This document shows, in pieces, positions 16,310-25,300 of a stretch of DNA of 32,099 nt. The stretch is from positions 1 through 32,099 of the forward strand of contig JANYED010000109.1 in assembly GCA_025363315.1 (NCBI GenBank), written 5' to 3'. Numbering within the stretch: position 1 is the stretch's first letter; each line of letters starts with the position of its first letter. The notes below the pieces were generated by a model. The model searched no databases. It worked only from the letters and a program-made list of their open reading frames with translations, and was not told where the DNA came from. The stretch is from Polaromonas sp. GTDB taxonomy: Bacteria > Pseudomonadota > Gammaproteobacteria > Burkholderiales > Burkholderiaceae_C. The position numbers and the translations under genes are program-made.

Positions 16310-17524
16310 ATGACCATACACTGCAGAACCCTCAACGCGCTGGCGCTAGCAACATTGATGGCCATTACGCTCACAGCGCAGGCGCAGAACACCATCAAGA
16401 TCGGCGAGATCAATAGCTACAAGGCGCAGCCCGCTTTTTTAGAGCCGTACAAAAAAGGCATGGAACTGGCGGTTGAAGAAATCAATGCTGCTGGCGGTGT
16501 GAATGGCAAAAAGATCGAGCTGATTATTCGCGACGACAACGCCAATCCCGGCGATGCAGTACGCGCAGCCGAAGAGCTGATCTCGCGCGAAAAAGTCGAT
16601 GTATTAACAGGTTCTTTTTTGTCCAACATCGGCCTGGCGCTAACTGATTTTGCCAAGCAAAAAAAGTTTTTCTTCCTTGCAGCTGAGCCGTTAACCGACA
16701 AAATCGTATGGCAAAACGGCAACCGCTACACCTTTCGCCTGCGCGCCTCGACTTATATGCAAACCTCCATGTTGGTGCCTGAAGCCGCCGCGATGAAGAA
16801 AAAGCGCTGGGCCATTATTTACCCCAACTATGAGTACGGTCAGTCGGCAGCCGCCAGCTTTAAGGCCTTGCTTAAAGCCGCACAACCGGATGTTGAGTTT
16901 GTGGCAGAGCAAGCCACTCCGCTGGGCCGTATTGACTCCGGAAGTGTGGTCCAAGCCGTAGCTGATGCGAAACCAGATGCGATTTTCAATGTGCTGTTCG
17001 GTGCTGACTTGTCTAAGTTTGTGCGTGAGGGCAACACGCGCGGTTTGTTCCAGGGGCGCGAAGTCGTCAGCTTGCTGACGGGCGAGCCAGAGTATTTAGA
17101 TCCACTGAAAGAAGAAACACCCAACGGCTGGCTGGTCACGGGCTACCCGTGGTATGGCATTCAAACGCCAGAGCACAAGGCTTTCTTTTTGGCGTACAAC
17201 GCCAAATTCAAAGACCACCCGCGTCTGGGTTCTGTAGTCGGCTTCACCGCCATCAAGTCTTTGGCTGAAGGCATGAAGAAGGCCAAATCTACTGACACTG
17301 AAAAAATGATCGCAGCGTTTCGCGGCCTGAAAGTCATTACCCCGTTTGGTCCGGCAACCTACCGTGCACAAGACCACCAATCAACCATGGGCGCTTATGT
17401 GGGTCGCACTAAAAATGACGGTGGCAAAGGCACCATGGTCAATTACCGCTACGTAGATGGTGCAAAAACGCAGCCTAGCGATGCAGAGGTCAAAAAACTT
17501 CGACCGCTTGAGGCGCAAAACTGA
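16310..17524 (+). CDS. Branched-chain-type ABC transporter periplasmic binding protein, probable nicotinate binder
   Basis: Predicted 404 residues with a Sec signal peptide (hydrophobic core ALALATLMAITLTAQAQ, cleavage near residue 24-26). The mature protein begins NTIKIGEINSYKAQPAF and shows the two-lobed LivJ/LivK type I binding fold: GMELAVEEINAAGGVNGKKIELIIRDDNANP, VDVLTGSFLSN, WAIIYPNYEYGQSAAASF. The ATG at 16310 is favoured over an earlier in-frame start at 16277 because CCAGGAG lies 5 bases before it. Permease and ATPase genes follow directly. Proteins of this group bind amino acids or aromatic acids; being inside the nicotinate operon suggests nicotinate, which is inference. Confidence 0.9.
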   Translation: MTIHCRTLNALALATLMAITLTAQAQNTIKIGEINSYKAQPAFLEPYKKGMELAVEEINAAGGVNGKKIELIIRDDNANPGDAVRAAEELISREKVDVLTGSFLSNIGLALTDFAKQKKFFFLAAEPLTDKIVWQNGNRYTFRLRASTYMQTSMLVPEAAAMKKKRWAIIYPNYEYGQSAAASFKALLKAAQPDVEFVAEQATPLGRIDSGSVVQAVADAKPDAIFNVLFGADLSKFVREGNTRGLFQGREVVSLLTGEPEYLDPLKEETPNGWLVTGYPWYGIQTPEHKAFFLAYNAKFKDHPRLGSVVGFTAIKSLAEGMKKAKSTDTEKMIAAFRGLKVITPFGPATYRAQDHQSTMGAYVGRTKNDGGKGTMVNYRYVDGAKTQPSDAEVKKLRPLEAQN

Positions 17525-17572
17525 AACACGCTTGCGTTAAATCGCGCACTGTACAGCTCAAGGCGACACAGC

Positions 17573-19483
17573 ATGAGTTTTTCTGGTCTTCTGGTTCAGT
17601 TGCTGAACGGTTTGGCGGGCGCGTCTTCATTGTTTTTGGTGGCTGCGGGTTTGTCGCTGATTTTCGGCGTCACCCGCATCGTCAACTTCGCGCACGGCTC
17701 GTTCTTTATGGTCGGTATTTATGTCGCCTATTCGCTGGTGGCCAATCTTGGCGGAGCGATTGGTTTTTGGCCATCGTTGTTGTTGGCTGCCCTGGCGGTT
17801 GGCGTACTGGGTGCGCTGGTTGAAATATTGATCTTGCGCCGTATTTATAAAGCACCCGAGCTGTTCCAGTTACTCGCTACCTTCGCGCTGGGGCTGGTAG
17901 TCAAAGACGCAGTGCTGTGGTTTTGGGGGCCTGAAGAATTGCTCGGCCCCAGAGCACCAGGCTTCACTGGCTCGGTGCTGCTATTGGGTAGGCAATTCCC
18001 AACCTACGATCTTTTTTTAATCGTGGCTGGCCCCGGTGTGCTGGGCTTGCTGTGGTTGCTGCTGACCAAAACCCGCTGGGGCACGCTGGTGCGTGCAGCC
18101 ACGCAAGATCGCGAAATGGTCAGTGCCCTGGGTGTGAATCAGGCCTGGCTTTTTACTGCCGTGTTTGCACTAGGCGCAATTCTGGCCGGGCTTGGTGGCG
18201 CGCTGCAATTGCCGCGCGAGCCCGCTAATCTGGACATGGACTTGAACATTATTGGCGCAGCTTTTGTAGTGGTGGTCGTCGGCGGCATGGGCTCAATCCC
18301 TGGGGCGTACGTTGCTGCGCTTTTAATAGCGGAGTTAAAAGCGATGTGTATCTGGCTTGGGTTGATTGAAATAGCCGGCGTTGCCATTTCTTTTTCAAAA
18401 CTTACGCTGGTGGTTGAATTTGTGGTCATGGCCGTAGTGCTGGTGGCCCGGCCCTGGGGCTTGTTCGGCCGGGCGCAAACGCCTGGTCGACATTCAGCCA
18501 AGGCCGAAGGCCCGCTGCGGTTGCCGGACGATCTGCAACGATATGGCGCCATCTTATTGATCGGCCTGTTGGTGTTGATGCCATCACTGACCGCTGCTTT
18601 TCCCTACTTGACAGTGCTGGCTATTGACCTCATGGTGGCGGCGCTGTTTGCCGTTAGCTTGCACTTCATCATGGGGCCTGCGGGCATGCATTCGTTTGGC
18701 CATGCGGCGTATTTTGGTTTGGGTGCGTATGCGGCGGCGCTGCTGGTACGCAAGCTTGCGATGCCGATGGAAGTTGCCCTGCTGGTAGCGCCATTGCTGG
18801 CAGCACTGGGGGCATTTATTTACGGTTGGTTTTGTGTGCGTTTGTCTGGTGTTTATCTAGCCATGCTCACGTTGGCGTTTGCGCAAATCACTTGGGCCAT
18901 TGCTTTCCAGTGGGACGCTGTCACGGGCGGCAGCAATGGGCTGACGGGTGTGTGGCCTGCCGAATGGCTAGCTGACAAGCAAATGTATTACTACCTGACG
19001 TTAGCCTTGGTCGTTGGTGGCGTGATGCTGCTGCACCGTTTTTTGCATTCCCCCTTCGGCTATGCCCTGCGCGCCTCGCGCGATTCGGTGCTGCGTGCCG
19101 ACGCGATTGGTATCGATGTTCGCCGTATCAGTTGGGCGGCGTTTGTAGTGGCTGGTGCTTTCGCCGGGCTGGCGGGTGCGCTGTATGCGTTTTCAAAAGG
19201 AAGTATTTCACCGGAAACACTGCACGTCAACCGCTCAATAGATGGCCTGGTCATGGTGCTGCTGGGTGGTATTCAAACACTGGCGGGTCCTATTGTTGGG
19301 GCTGTCACCTTCACCTGGCTGCACGACACGGTAGCCCGCAACACAGACTATTGGCGTGCCATGCTGGGCGCTATTGTTTTGATACTCGTGCTACTGTTTC
19401 CGCAGGGAATTGCAGGTTTTGTAAATCAGAAAATACAGAAGTTGCGCGGGCGAAAGGCTGAATTGAAAGAGGTTGCAGCATGA
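17573..19483 (+). CDS. Fused LivH-LivM permease of a branched-chain-type ABC importer
   Basis: Predicted 636 residues, about the sum of LivH and LivM, which are usually separate. Residues 1 to about 295 are LivH-like (SLIFGVTRIVNFAHGSFFMVGIY, TRWGTLVRAATQDREMVSALGVN, VVVVGGMGSIPGAYVAALLIAE). Residues from about 320 are LivM-like (HFIMGPAGMHSFGHAAYFGLGAYAAALLV, RLSGVYLAMLTLAFAQITWA, FGYALRASRDSVLRADAIGIDVRRI, VMVLLGGIQTLAGPIVGAVTF). The two halves are joined by a charged linker near RAQTPGRHSAKAEGPLRLPDDLQ. Many membrane helices are evident in both halves. The last codon overlaps livG (ATGA). It would form the channel of the importer for the operon's substrate. Confidence 0.92.
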   Translation: MSFSGLLVQLLNGLAGASSLFLVAAGLSLIFGVTRIVNFAHGSFFMVGIYVAYSLVANLGGAIGFWPSLLLAALAVGVLGALVEILILRRIYKAPELFQLLATFALGLVVKDAVLWFWGPEELLGPRAPGFTGSVLLLGRQFPTYDLFLIVAGPGVLGLLWLLLTKTRWGTLVRAATQDREMVSALGVNQAWLFTAVFALGAILAGLGGALQLPREPANLDMDLNIIGAAFVVVVVGGMGSIPGAYVAALLIAELKAMCIWLGLIEIAGVAISFSKLTLVVEFVVMAVVLVARPWGLFGRAQTPGRHSAKAEGPLRLPDDLQRYGAILLIGLLVLMPSLTAAFPYLTVLAIDLMVAALFAVSLHFIMGPAGMHSFGHAAYFGLGAYAAALLVRKLAMPMEVALLVAPLLAALGAFIYGWFCVRLSGVYLAMLTLAFAQITWAIAFQWDAVTGGSNGLTGVWPAEWLADKQMYYYLTLALVVGGVMLLHRFLHSPFGYALRASRDSVLRADAIGIDVRRISWAAFVVAGAFAGLAGALYAFSKGSISPETLHVNRSIDGLVMVLLGGIQTLAGPIVGAVTFTWLHDTVARNTDYWRAMLGAIVLILVLLFPQGIAGFVNQKIQKLRGRKAELKEVAA

Positions 19484-20259
19484 GCCTGCTCAAAGTCACG
19501 AACCTGGGTAAATCCTTTGGCGGCGTCAAGGCGGTTGACGGCATCAGCTTTGAGCTGGCTGCTGGCGAGCTGCTAGCTTTGATTGGCCCCAACGGCGCGG
19601 GCAAGTCCACCACCTTCAACATGGTCAATGGCCAGTTGCGGGCGGATATGGGCTCCATCACGCTAGACGGCCAAGAGTTGTTGAGCCTTGCACCGCGAGA
19701 TATCTGGCGCTTGGGTGTGAGCCGCACCTTTCAGATTGCGGAAACGTTTTTGTCGTTGACCGTGGTTGAAAACGTGCAGATGGCTTTGCTGTCGCGTGAC
19801 AAAAAACTGTATTCGTTTTTAAGCCGCGCTGCCCACTACAAACGTGAAGAAGCATTGGCCTTGCTAGACCAAGTCAGCATGAAGCCACAAGCTGACAGGG
19901 CCTGCAGCGTGCTGGCCTATGGCGACGTGAAGCGGGTTGAGTTGGCGATTGCTATGGCCAATGCGCCCAAGCTGCTGTTGATGGACGAGCCCACCGCAGG
20001 CATGGCTCCCAAGGAGCGTAACAACTTGATGGCGCTGACCAAGCAACTCGTGACCGAGCGCAACATGGCCGTGCTGTTTACCGAGCACAGCATGGACGTT
20101 GTGTTCGCCTATGCAGACCGCATGATTGTGCTGGCGCGTGGGCGCTTGATTGCAGGCGGCAAGCCACTTGAAATCCGCGACGATCCCAAGGTGCAAGAGG
20201 TGTACTTCGGAACTGGTAAGACGTTTGAGAAAACCTTAAAGCTGAAAGAGCCAGTTTGA
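19480..20259 (+). CDS. livG: ABC transporter ATP-binding protein, LivG type
   Basis: Predicted 259 residues. Walker A is IGPNGAGKSTTF, Walker B LLLMDEPTAGMAP, and the H-loop lies in VLFTEHSMDVVF. The signature segment reads LAYGDVKRVELA in place of LSGGQ, a common LivG variant. The C-terminal YFGTG is typical of LivG. It overlaps both neighbours by 4 bases and 1 base, so the permease and both ATPases are translated as a unit. It energises import of the operon's substrate on the inner face of the membrane. Confidence 0.92.
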   Translation: MSLLKVTNLGKSFGGVKAVDGISFELAAGELLALIGPNGAGKSTTFNMVNGQLRADMGSITLDGQELLSLAPRDIWRLGVSRTFQIAETFLSLTVVENVQMALLSRDKKLYSFLSRAAHYKREEALALLDQVSMKPQADRACSVLAYGDVKRVELAIAMANAPKLLLMDEPTAGMAPKERNNLMALTKQLVTERNMAVLFTEHSMDVVFAYADRMIVLARGRLIAGGKPLEIRDDPKVQEVYFGTGKTFEKTLKLKEPV

Positions 20260-20993
20260 TGTCGTGCGCTGATTTGTTGTTGAGTACGAAAAGCTTAAGC
20301 GGCTGGTATGGCGCGGCCCAAATTTTGTTTGACGTAAACCTGGAGGTCGGTCGCGGTGAAGTGGTGGCGTTAATGGGCCGAAATGGTGCGGGCAAGTCCA
20401 CCACACTTAAAGCATTGACGGGCATGCTGGACAAGCGTGGCGGCGCGATTCAGTTCATGGGTGCTGACATTTCAAAAAGTGAGCCGCACCGCGCAGGCCG
20501 AATGGGGCTGGGCTACGTGCCTGAAGACCGCCGCATTTTTACCGACCTGACGGTTATGGAAAATCTGGAAGTCGGCCGCCAAAGCCCGCGCCATTGGCCT
20601 GACGGCACAGCCGCGCCCGTGTGGACGCCCGAGAAGCTTTTCAAGCTCTTTCCCAATCTGGGTGAAATGCCGGATCGCCTGGGCGGCCGCATGAGTGGCG
20701 GGGAGCAGCAAATGCTGACAGTTGCTCGCACGCTGATGGGCAATCCGTATCTGGTGCTGCTCGACGAGCCGTCAGAAGGGGTCGCTCCTGTGATTGTTGA
20801 GCAAATGGTGCAAACTATCCTGGAGCTGAAATTGCGGGGCGTCAGCATTTTGCTGTGTGAGCAAAACTTGCATTTTGCAGAGCTGGTGTCTGATCGGGCC
20901 TATGTGCTCGAAAAGGGGCAAATCTGCTACCAGGCGTCGATGGCTGAGCTGTCAGCCAATCAAGATGTGCGGCGTGCGTATTTGACTGTTTGA
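20259..20993 (+). CDS. livF: ABC transporter ATP-binding protein, LivF type
   Basis: Predicted 244 residues. Walker A is MGRNGAGKSTTL, the signature RMSGGEQQMLTVART, Walker B LVLLDEPSEGVAP, and the H-loop region ILLCEQNLHFA, all normal for LivF. The ATG at 20259 overlaps the livG stop (TGATG); an in-frame TTG one codon earlier is less likely. It completes the five-component importer as four polypeptides. An 82-base gap follows before the nicotinamidase gene, with no convincing terminator or promoter. Confidence 0.92.
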   Translation: MSCADLLLSTKSLSGWYGAAQILFDVNLEVGRGEVVALMGRNGAGKSTTLKALTGMLDKRGGAIQFMGADISKSEPHRAGRMGLGYVPEDRRIFTDLTVMENLEVGRQSPRHWPDGTAAPVWTPEKLFKLFPNLGEMPDRLGGRMSGGEQQMLTVARTLMGNPYLVLLDEPSEGVAPVIVEQMVQTILELKLRGVSILLCEQNLHFAELVSDRAYVLEKGQICYQASMAELSANQDVRRAYLTV

Positions 20994-21075
20994 ATGATGC
21001 GTTTGACGCAGGCAATTCGCACCCATGGAGTAGTTCAAATGGGGTTATTCAGTCAACGATTTAAGGAGAAAGACC

Positions 21076-21804
21076 ATGTCATCATCCAATCGAAGAGTTT
21101 TACTGTCGTTGTCAGGCAGTGCCGCCCTGCTTGCAGCCTCAGGTTTACTAGGTCGTACCGCTTTTGCTGCTGGAAAAATCAAACCCAATGCCACCAGCGC
21201 CTTGGTCGTTGTAGATGTACAAAACTGTTTTGTCACGGGTGGAACGCTTCCGGTCAAAGGCGGAGAGGAGGTAGTGCCCATCATCAATACGCTGTCTGGC
21301 AAATTTGAGAACATTGTTGTCACGCAAGACTGGCACACCAAAGGGCACACGTCGTTTGCCAGCGCACACCCTGGCGAAAAGCCATTCGGCATGAAGAAAA
21401 TGTTTTACGGCAATCAGGTCCTATGGCCTGACCACTGCGTGCAAGGCACTGACGATGCTGCGCTGCACAAAGACTTGACGCTTGCGTCAGCCCAGCTCAT
21501 TGTGCGCAAAGGCTATCACTCAGGCGTTGACAGCTATTCAGCCTTCATGGAGGCTGACGGCAAAACACCCACCGGCCTTGCCGGGTACCTGAAGCAACGC
21601 GGCATTAAAACGGTTTTTTTGACAGGGTTGGCCACCGACTTTTGCGTGGCTTGGACCGCCACGGATGCCCGCAAACTTGGATTTGAAGCATTCGTGATCG
21701 AGGACGCAACCCGGGCCATTGATTTGAATGGTTCACTGGCTGCTGCGTGGAAAACCATGGCGGCCAAAGGCGTCAAGCGTATTCAGTCTGCCGACCTGGC
21801 CTAG
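21076..21804 (+). CDS. pncA: Nicotinamidase with a Tat signal peptide (exported)
   Basis: Predicted 242 residues, isochorismatase-like hydrolase fold. The N-terminus MSSSNRRVLLSLSG with a hydrophobic stretch and TAFAA is a twin-arginine signal, so the enzyme should act outside the cytoplasm, perhaps folded with its metal before export. Nicotinamidase residues are all visible: D47 (VVVDVQNCF), K145 (IVRKGYHSG) and nucleophile C190 (TGLATDFCV), with metal ligands D85, H87 (QDWHTKGHTSF) and H120 (WPDHCVQGT). It converts nicotinamide to nicotinate and ammonia. AAGGAGAAAG stands before the ATG. Lying between the importer and nicotinate dehydrogenase genes, it would feed periplasmic nicotinate to the ABC system. 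Other amides such as pyrazinamide are possible substrates. Confidence 0.9.
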   Translation: MSSSNRRVLLSLSGSAALLAASGLLGRTAFAAGKIKPNATSALVVVDVQNCFVTGGTLPVKGGEEVVPIINTLSGKFENIVVTQDWHTKGHTSFASAHPGEKPFGMKKMFYGNQVLWPDHCVQGTDDAALHKDLTLASAQLIVRKGYHSGVDSYSAFMEADGKTPTGLAGYLKQRGIKTVFLTGLATDFCVAWTATDARKLGFEAFVIEDATRAIDLNGSLAAAWKTMAAKGVKRIQSADLA

Positions 21805-21828
21805 CCTTTCGTTCTGGTGGTTGATGCA

Positions 21829-22320
21829 ATGCAGTCTCAGCCGCTTTCGTTGATGCTCAATTTCAAACTGAATGGCACAGAAAAAACTTCGCGAGTGTTT
21901 AAAGAAACGTCGCTGCTCAACCTACTGCGTAATGACTTTGAATTGAACAGCCCCAAATACGGCTGCGGGTTGGGTGAATGCGGCGCGTGTACAGTGCTGG
22001 TGGACGGGATAGCCGCGCGAGCTTGCGTCATGCCGGCTACAGGCGCTGACGGCCGAAGCATCAGCACGATTGAAGGTTTGGGTACGCCGGGCCACCTGCA
22101 TCCGATTCAACAGGCTTTCATTGACGAGCAGGCTGCCCAATGCGGCTATTGCTTGAGCGGCATGGTCATGATGTCTGTAGCACTCTTGAGTCGAAACCCC
22201 GATCCGACGGAAGCCGATATTCACCGTGAGTTGTCAGGCAACCTGTGCCGCTGCGGCACCCATGTTGAAATTGTCAAAGCCGTGCAGCGCGCTGCAGTGT
22301 TGATGAGGCACGCCGCATGA
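21829..22320 (+). CDS. nicA: Nicotinate dehydrogenase small subunit, two [2Fe-2S] clusters
   Basis: Predicted 163 residues. It is a xanthine dehydrogenase-family iron-sulfur subunit: plant-type cluster ligands C46, C51, C54 (GCGLGECGACTVLVDG) and C66, then the second cluster C105, C108, C140 and C142 (QCGYCLSGM and NLCRCGTHVEI). It resembles Pseudomonas putida NicA, including YGCGLGECGACT and QQAFIDEQAAQCGYC. No signal peptide is present, so the subunit is cytoplasmic unless carried by its partner. The ATG at 21829 has GGTGG about 9 bases upstream; a GTG at 21817 in the same frame is the alternative. The stop overlaps nicB by 4 bases (ATGA). It transfers electrons from the molybdenum centre of NicB. 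Confidence 0.9.
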   Translation: MQSQPLSLMLNFKLNGTEKTSRVFKETSLLNLLRNDFELNSPKYGCGLGECGACTVLVDGIAARACVMPATGADGRSISTIEGLGTPGHLHPIQQAFIDEQAAQCGYCLSGMVMMSVALLSRNPDPTEADIHRELSGNLCRCGTHVEIVKAVQRAAVLMRHAA

Positions 22321-25300
22321 CGCGTCGGGCAGATGTGGCGCGCAGTCGGGCAGATTTTCATGCTGCCACGGGCGTGCTGCTGGTAAAGCGAACGCCGCCG
22401 GTCGCTACGCCGCCTGCTCAAGGTCAGCCGCCCACCGTGCAAGCCAATCCGCTTGAGGGTGACGAAATACTGCTGGCGGTTTGGGACGACGGCAGCGTGA
22501 ATGGGCTGCATGGCCATGTTGATTTGGGCACCGGCATTGCTACAGCTTTGGTGCAAATCGTGGCGGAAGAGCTGGATGTTGATGTGGGCGACATCAACAT
22601 GCTGCTGGGTCACACCGCTAGCGTCCCAAACCAGGGCGCCACCATTGCCAGCGCGTCATTGCAAATTCATGCAACGCCTTTGCGTGCCGCTGCTGCGCAG
22701 GCGCGGGCCTGGCTGGTGGCGCGTGCGGCGGAGTTCCAAGTGTTGACTACTGACTATGCAAAGCTGCTGACTGGTCATGACGAGCTGCTGCTCGACTTCA
22801 ACACGCCGCTCAAGTCGCCCAGCGACTACCGTATCGTCGGCACCAGCACGCCTCGCATTGACATTCCCGCTAAAGTCACAGGCGCACTGACCTTTGTGCA
22901 CGACATGCGTGTTTCCGGCATGTTGCACGGCCGGGTGGTGCGGCCGCCGTATGTGGGTGCTGACCATGGCGACTTTATCGGCAACACGCTGCTGTCGGTT
23001 GATGAGTCCTCGATTGCTCACATCCCCGGAATTCGTGCCGTGGTGGTAATACGCGATTTTGTGGGCATCGTGGCCGAACGTGAAGAGCATGCCGACCAAG
23101 CCTTGCGTGAGCTGCGTGCGCACTGGAAGCCGTGGCCCGGCATGCCTGACCAAAGCGACTTGACGGCAGCCATCAAAAGCAACCCGTCCACCCAGCGCAG
23201 GCTGGTTGATGAGGGCAATGTTGATTCGGCCATGGCGGCAGCAGATCAAAAAATGCCGCGCAGCTACGTGTGGCCTTACCAGCTGCATGCGTCCATCGGC
23301 CCGTCATGTGCATTGGCTGATTGGCAGGTTGACGCCATGACCGTTTGGGCGGGCAGCCAAAACCCGCATGTGCTGCGCGCCGATTTGGCCCAACTCATGG
23401 GCTTGCCGGATACCCAAATCAACGTCATCCGCATGGAAGCGGCAGGCTGCTACGGCCGCAACTGCGCTGACGATGTAGCGGCTGATGCCGCGCTGCTGTC
23501 ACGCGCCGTGGGTGCGCCGGTTCGGGTTCAGCTCACGCGCGAACAGGAAAGCGCTTGGGAGCCCAAAGGCGCGGCGCAGCTGATGCAGGTCAACGGCGGC
23601 TTGAATGCTGATGGAACAGTTGCCGCGTACGACTTTCAAACCTCTTACCCGTCCAACGCATCGCCCACGCTGGCGCTGTTGCTCACCCGCACCATCGAGC
23701 CCGTAGCGCAGGCTTTCGAGATGGGTGACCGCACAGCCCGCCCGCCTTATGACTACCCAAACCTTCGCGTAGCTGTGAATGACATGGCGCCGCTGGTACG
23801 CGCCTCATGGCTGCGCGGTGTGTCGGCGCTGCCCAATTCGTTTGCGCATGAGTCCTACATAGACGAGCTGGCCACTGCTGCCGGAGTGGACCCGGTGGAG
23901 TTTCGCCTACGCTACCTGCAAGACCCACGCGCTGCCGAGCTGCTTAAGGCTACGGCTGACAAAGCCGGTTGGCAGGTGCACACATCGCCGCAAAGCCAAG
24001 CTGCACGAGGCGAAATCCTCAGCGGCCAAGGCGTCGGCTACGCCCGCTACAACCACAGCAAGTGGCCTGGCTTTGGCGCAGCTTGGGCGGCTTGGGTGGC
24101 AGATGTTGAAGTCAATCGCCGCACGGGCGAAGTGCACGTGCGCCGCGTGGTGGTGGGGCATGACACGGGCATGCTGATCAACCCGGCCGGTGTGCAGCAT
24201 CAGATTCATGGCAACGTGGTGCAAACCACCAGCCGCGCGCTGCTCGAGGAGGTCAAGTTCAACCCTGGCAGTGGAACCGTCGCCAACCTCGAATGGGGCA
24301 GCTACCCGATTTTGAATTTCCGTGATGTGCCGGTGATTGACATCGTCACCATGCCCCGCCCGGGTGAGCCGCCGCTCGGTGCGGGAGAGTCGTCATCCGT
24401 ACCCGGAACAGCCGCGATTGCCAACGCGATTTTTGATGCGACCGGTGTGCGCTTTCGCCAGCCACCCTTTACGCCTGAAGTGGTTCTGGCAGGCTTACAG
24501 GGGCTGAATAATGGCGGTTCAGGGTATAAAAAAGACCTGCAGCCCAATAAATACGGGCGCGAGCAGCTCCTGAATAATGAGCAAGTTGATATAAAAGTTC
24601 CAGCGTCAAGCATCTGGCCAACCACGAAAAAGCGCTGGCTTCAAGCAGGCGGCGTGCTTGCTGGCTTGTTTGGCGTGGCCATAGCAATGATCGGCTGGCG
24701 TTCAGTCATTGCGCCTGTGTCGCCGGCTTCTGCCAACATCTACTCCCTGGAGGTCATCGAGCGCGGCCGTCAGCTAGCCGCTTTGGGCAACTGTGTCGGC
24801 TGCCACACGGCGACCGACGGCGTGCCCAACGCAGGCGGCAGGGGGCTAGACACGCCTTTCGGTCAAATCTACAGCACCAACCTGACGCCAGATGCCACGG
24901 GCATCGGCAACTGGTCACTGCCCGCTTTTCAGCGTGCCATGCGTGAAGGCATTTCACGCGATGGGCATTATCTGTACCCTGCCTTCCCATACACCTCGTA
25001 TGCCAAAACCACCAGCGAGGACTTGACAGCGCTCTACGCTTACCTGATGGCGCAACCTGCGGTCAAGTCCAATCCGCCGCAAACCCAGCTGGCCTTCCCG
25101 TACAGCATTCGCCCGCTGATGGCGGTGTGGAACGGCCTGTTTCATGACATCTCACCCATCAAACTTGAAGCCGATCAAACCGCCGAGTGGAATCGCGGCA
25201 ACTACCTGGTCAACAGCTTGGGCCACTGCGGCGCATGTCACACGCCTCGCAATGCGTTGGGGGCAGAGCGGGGTGGACAGGCCTATCTGGCAGGCGCAGT

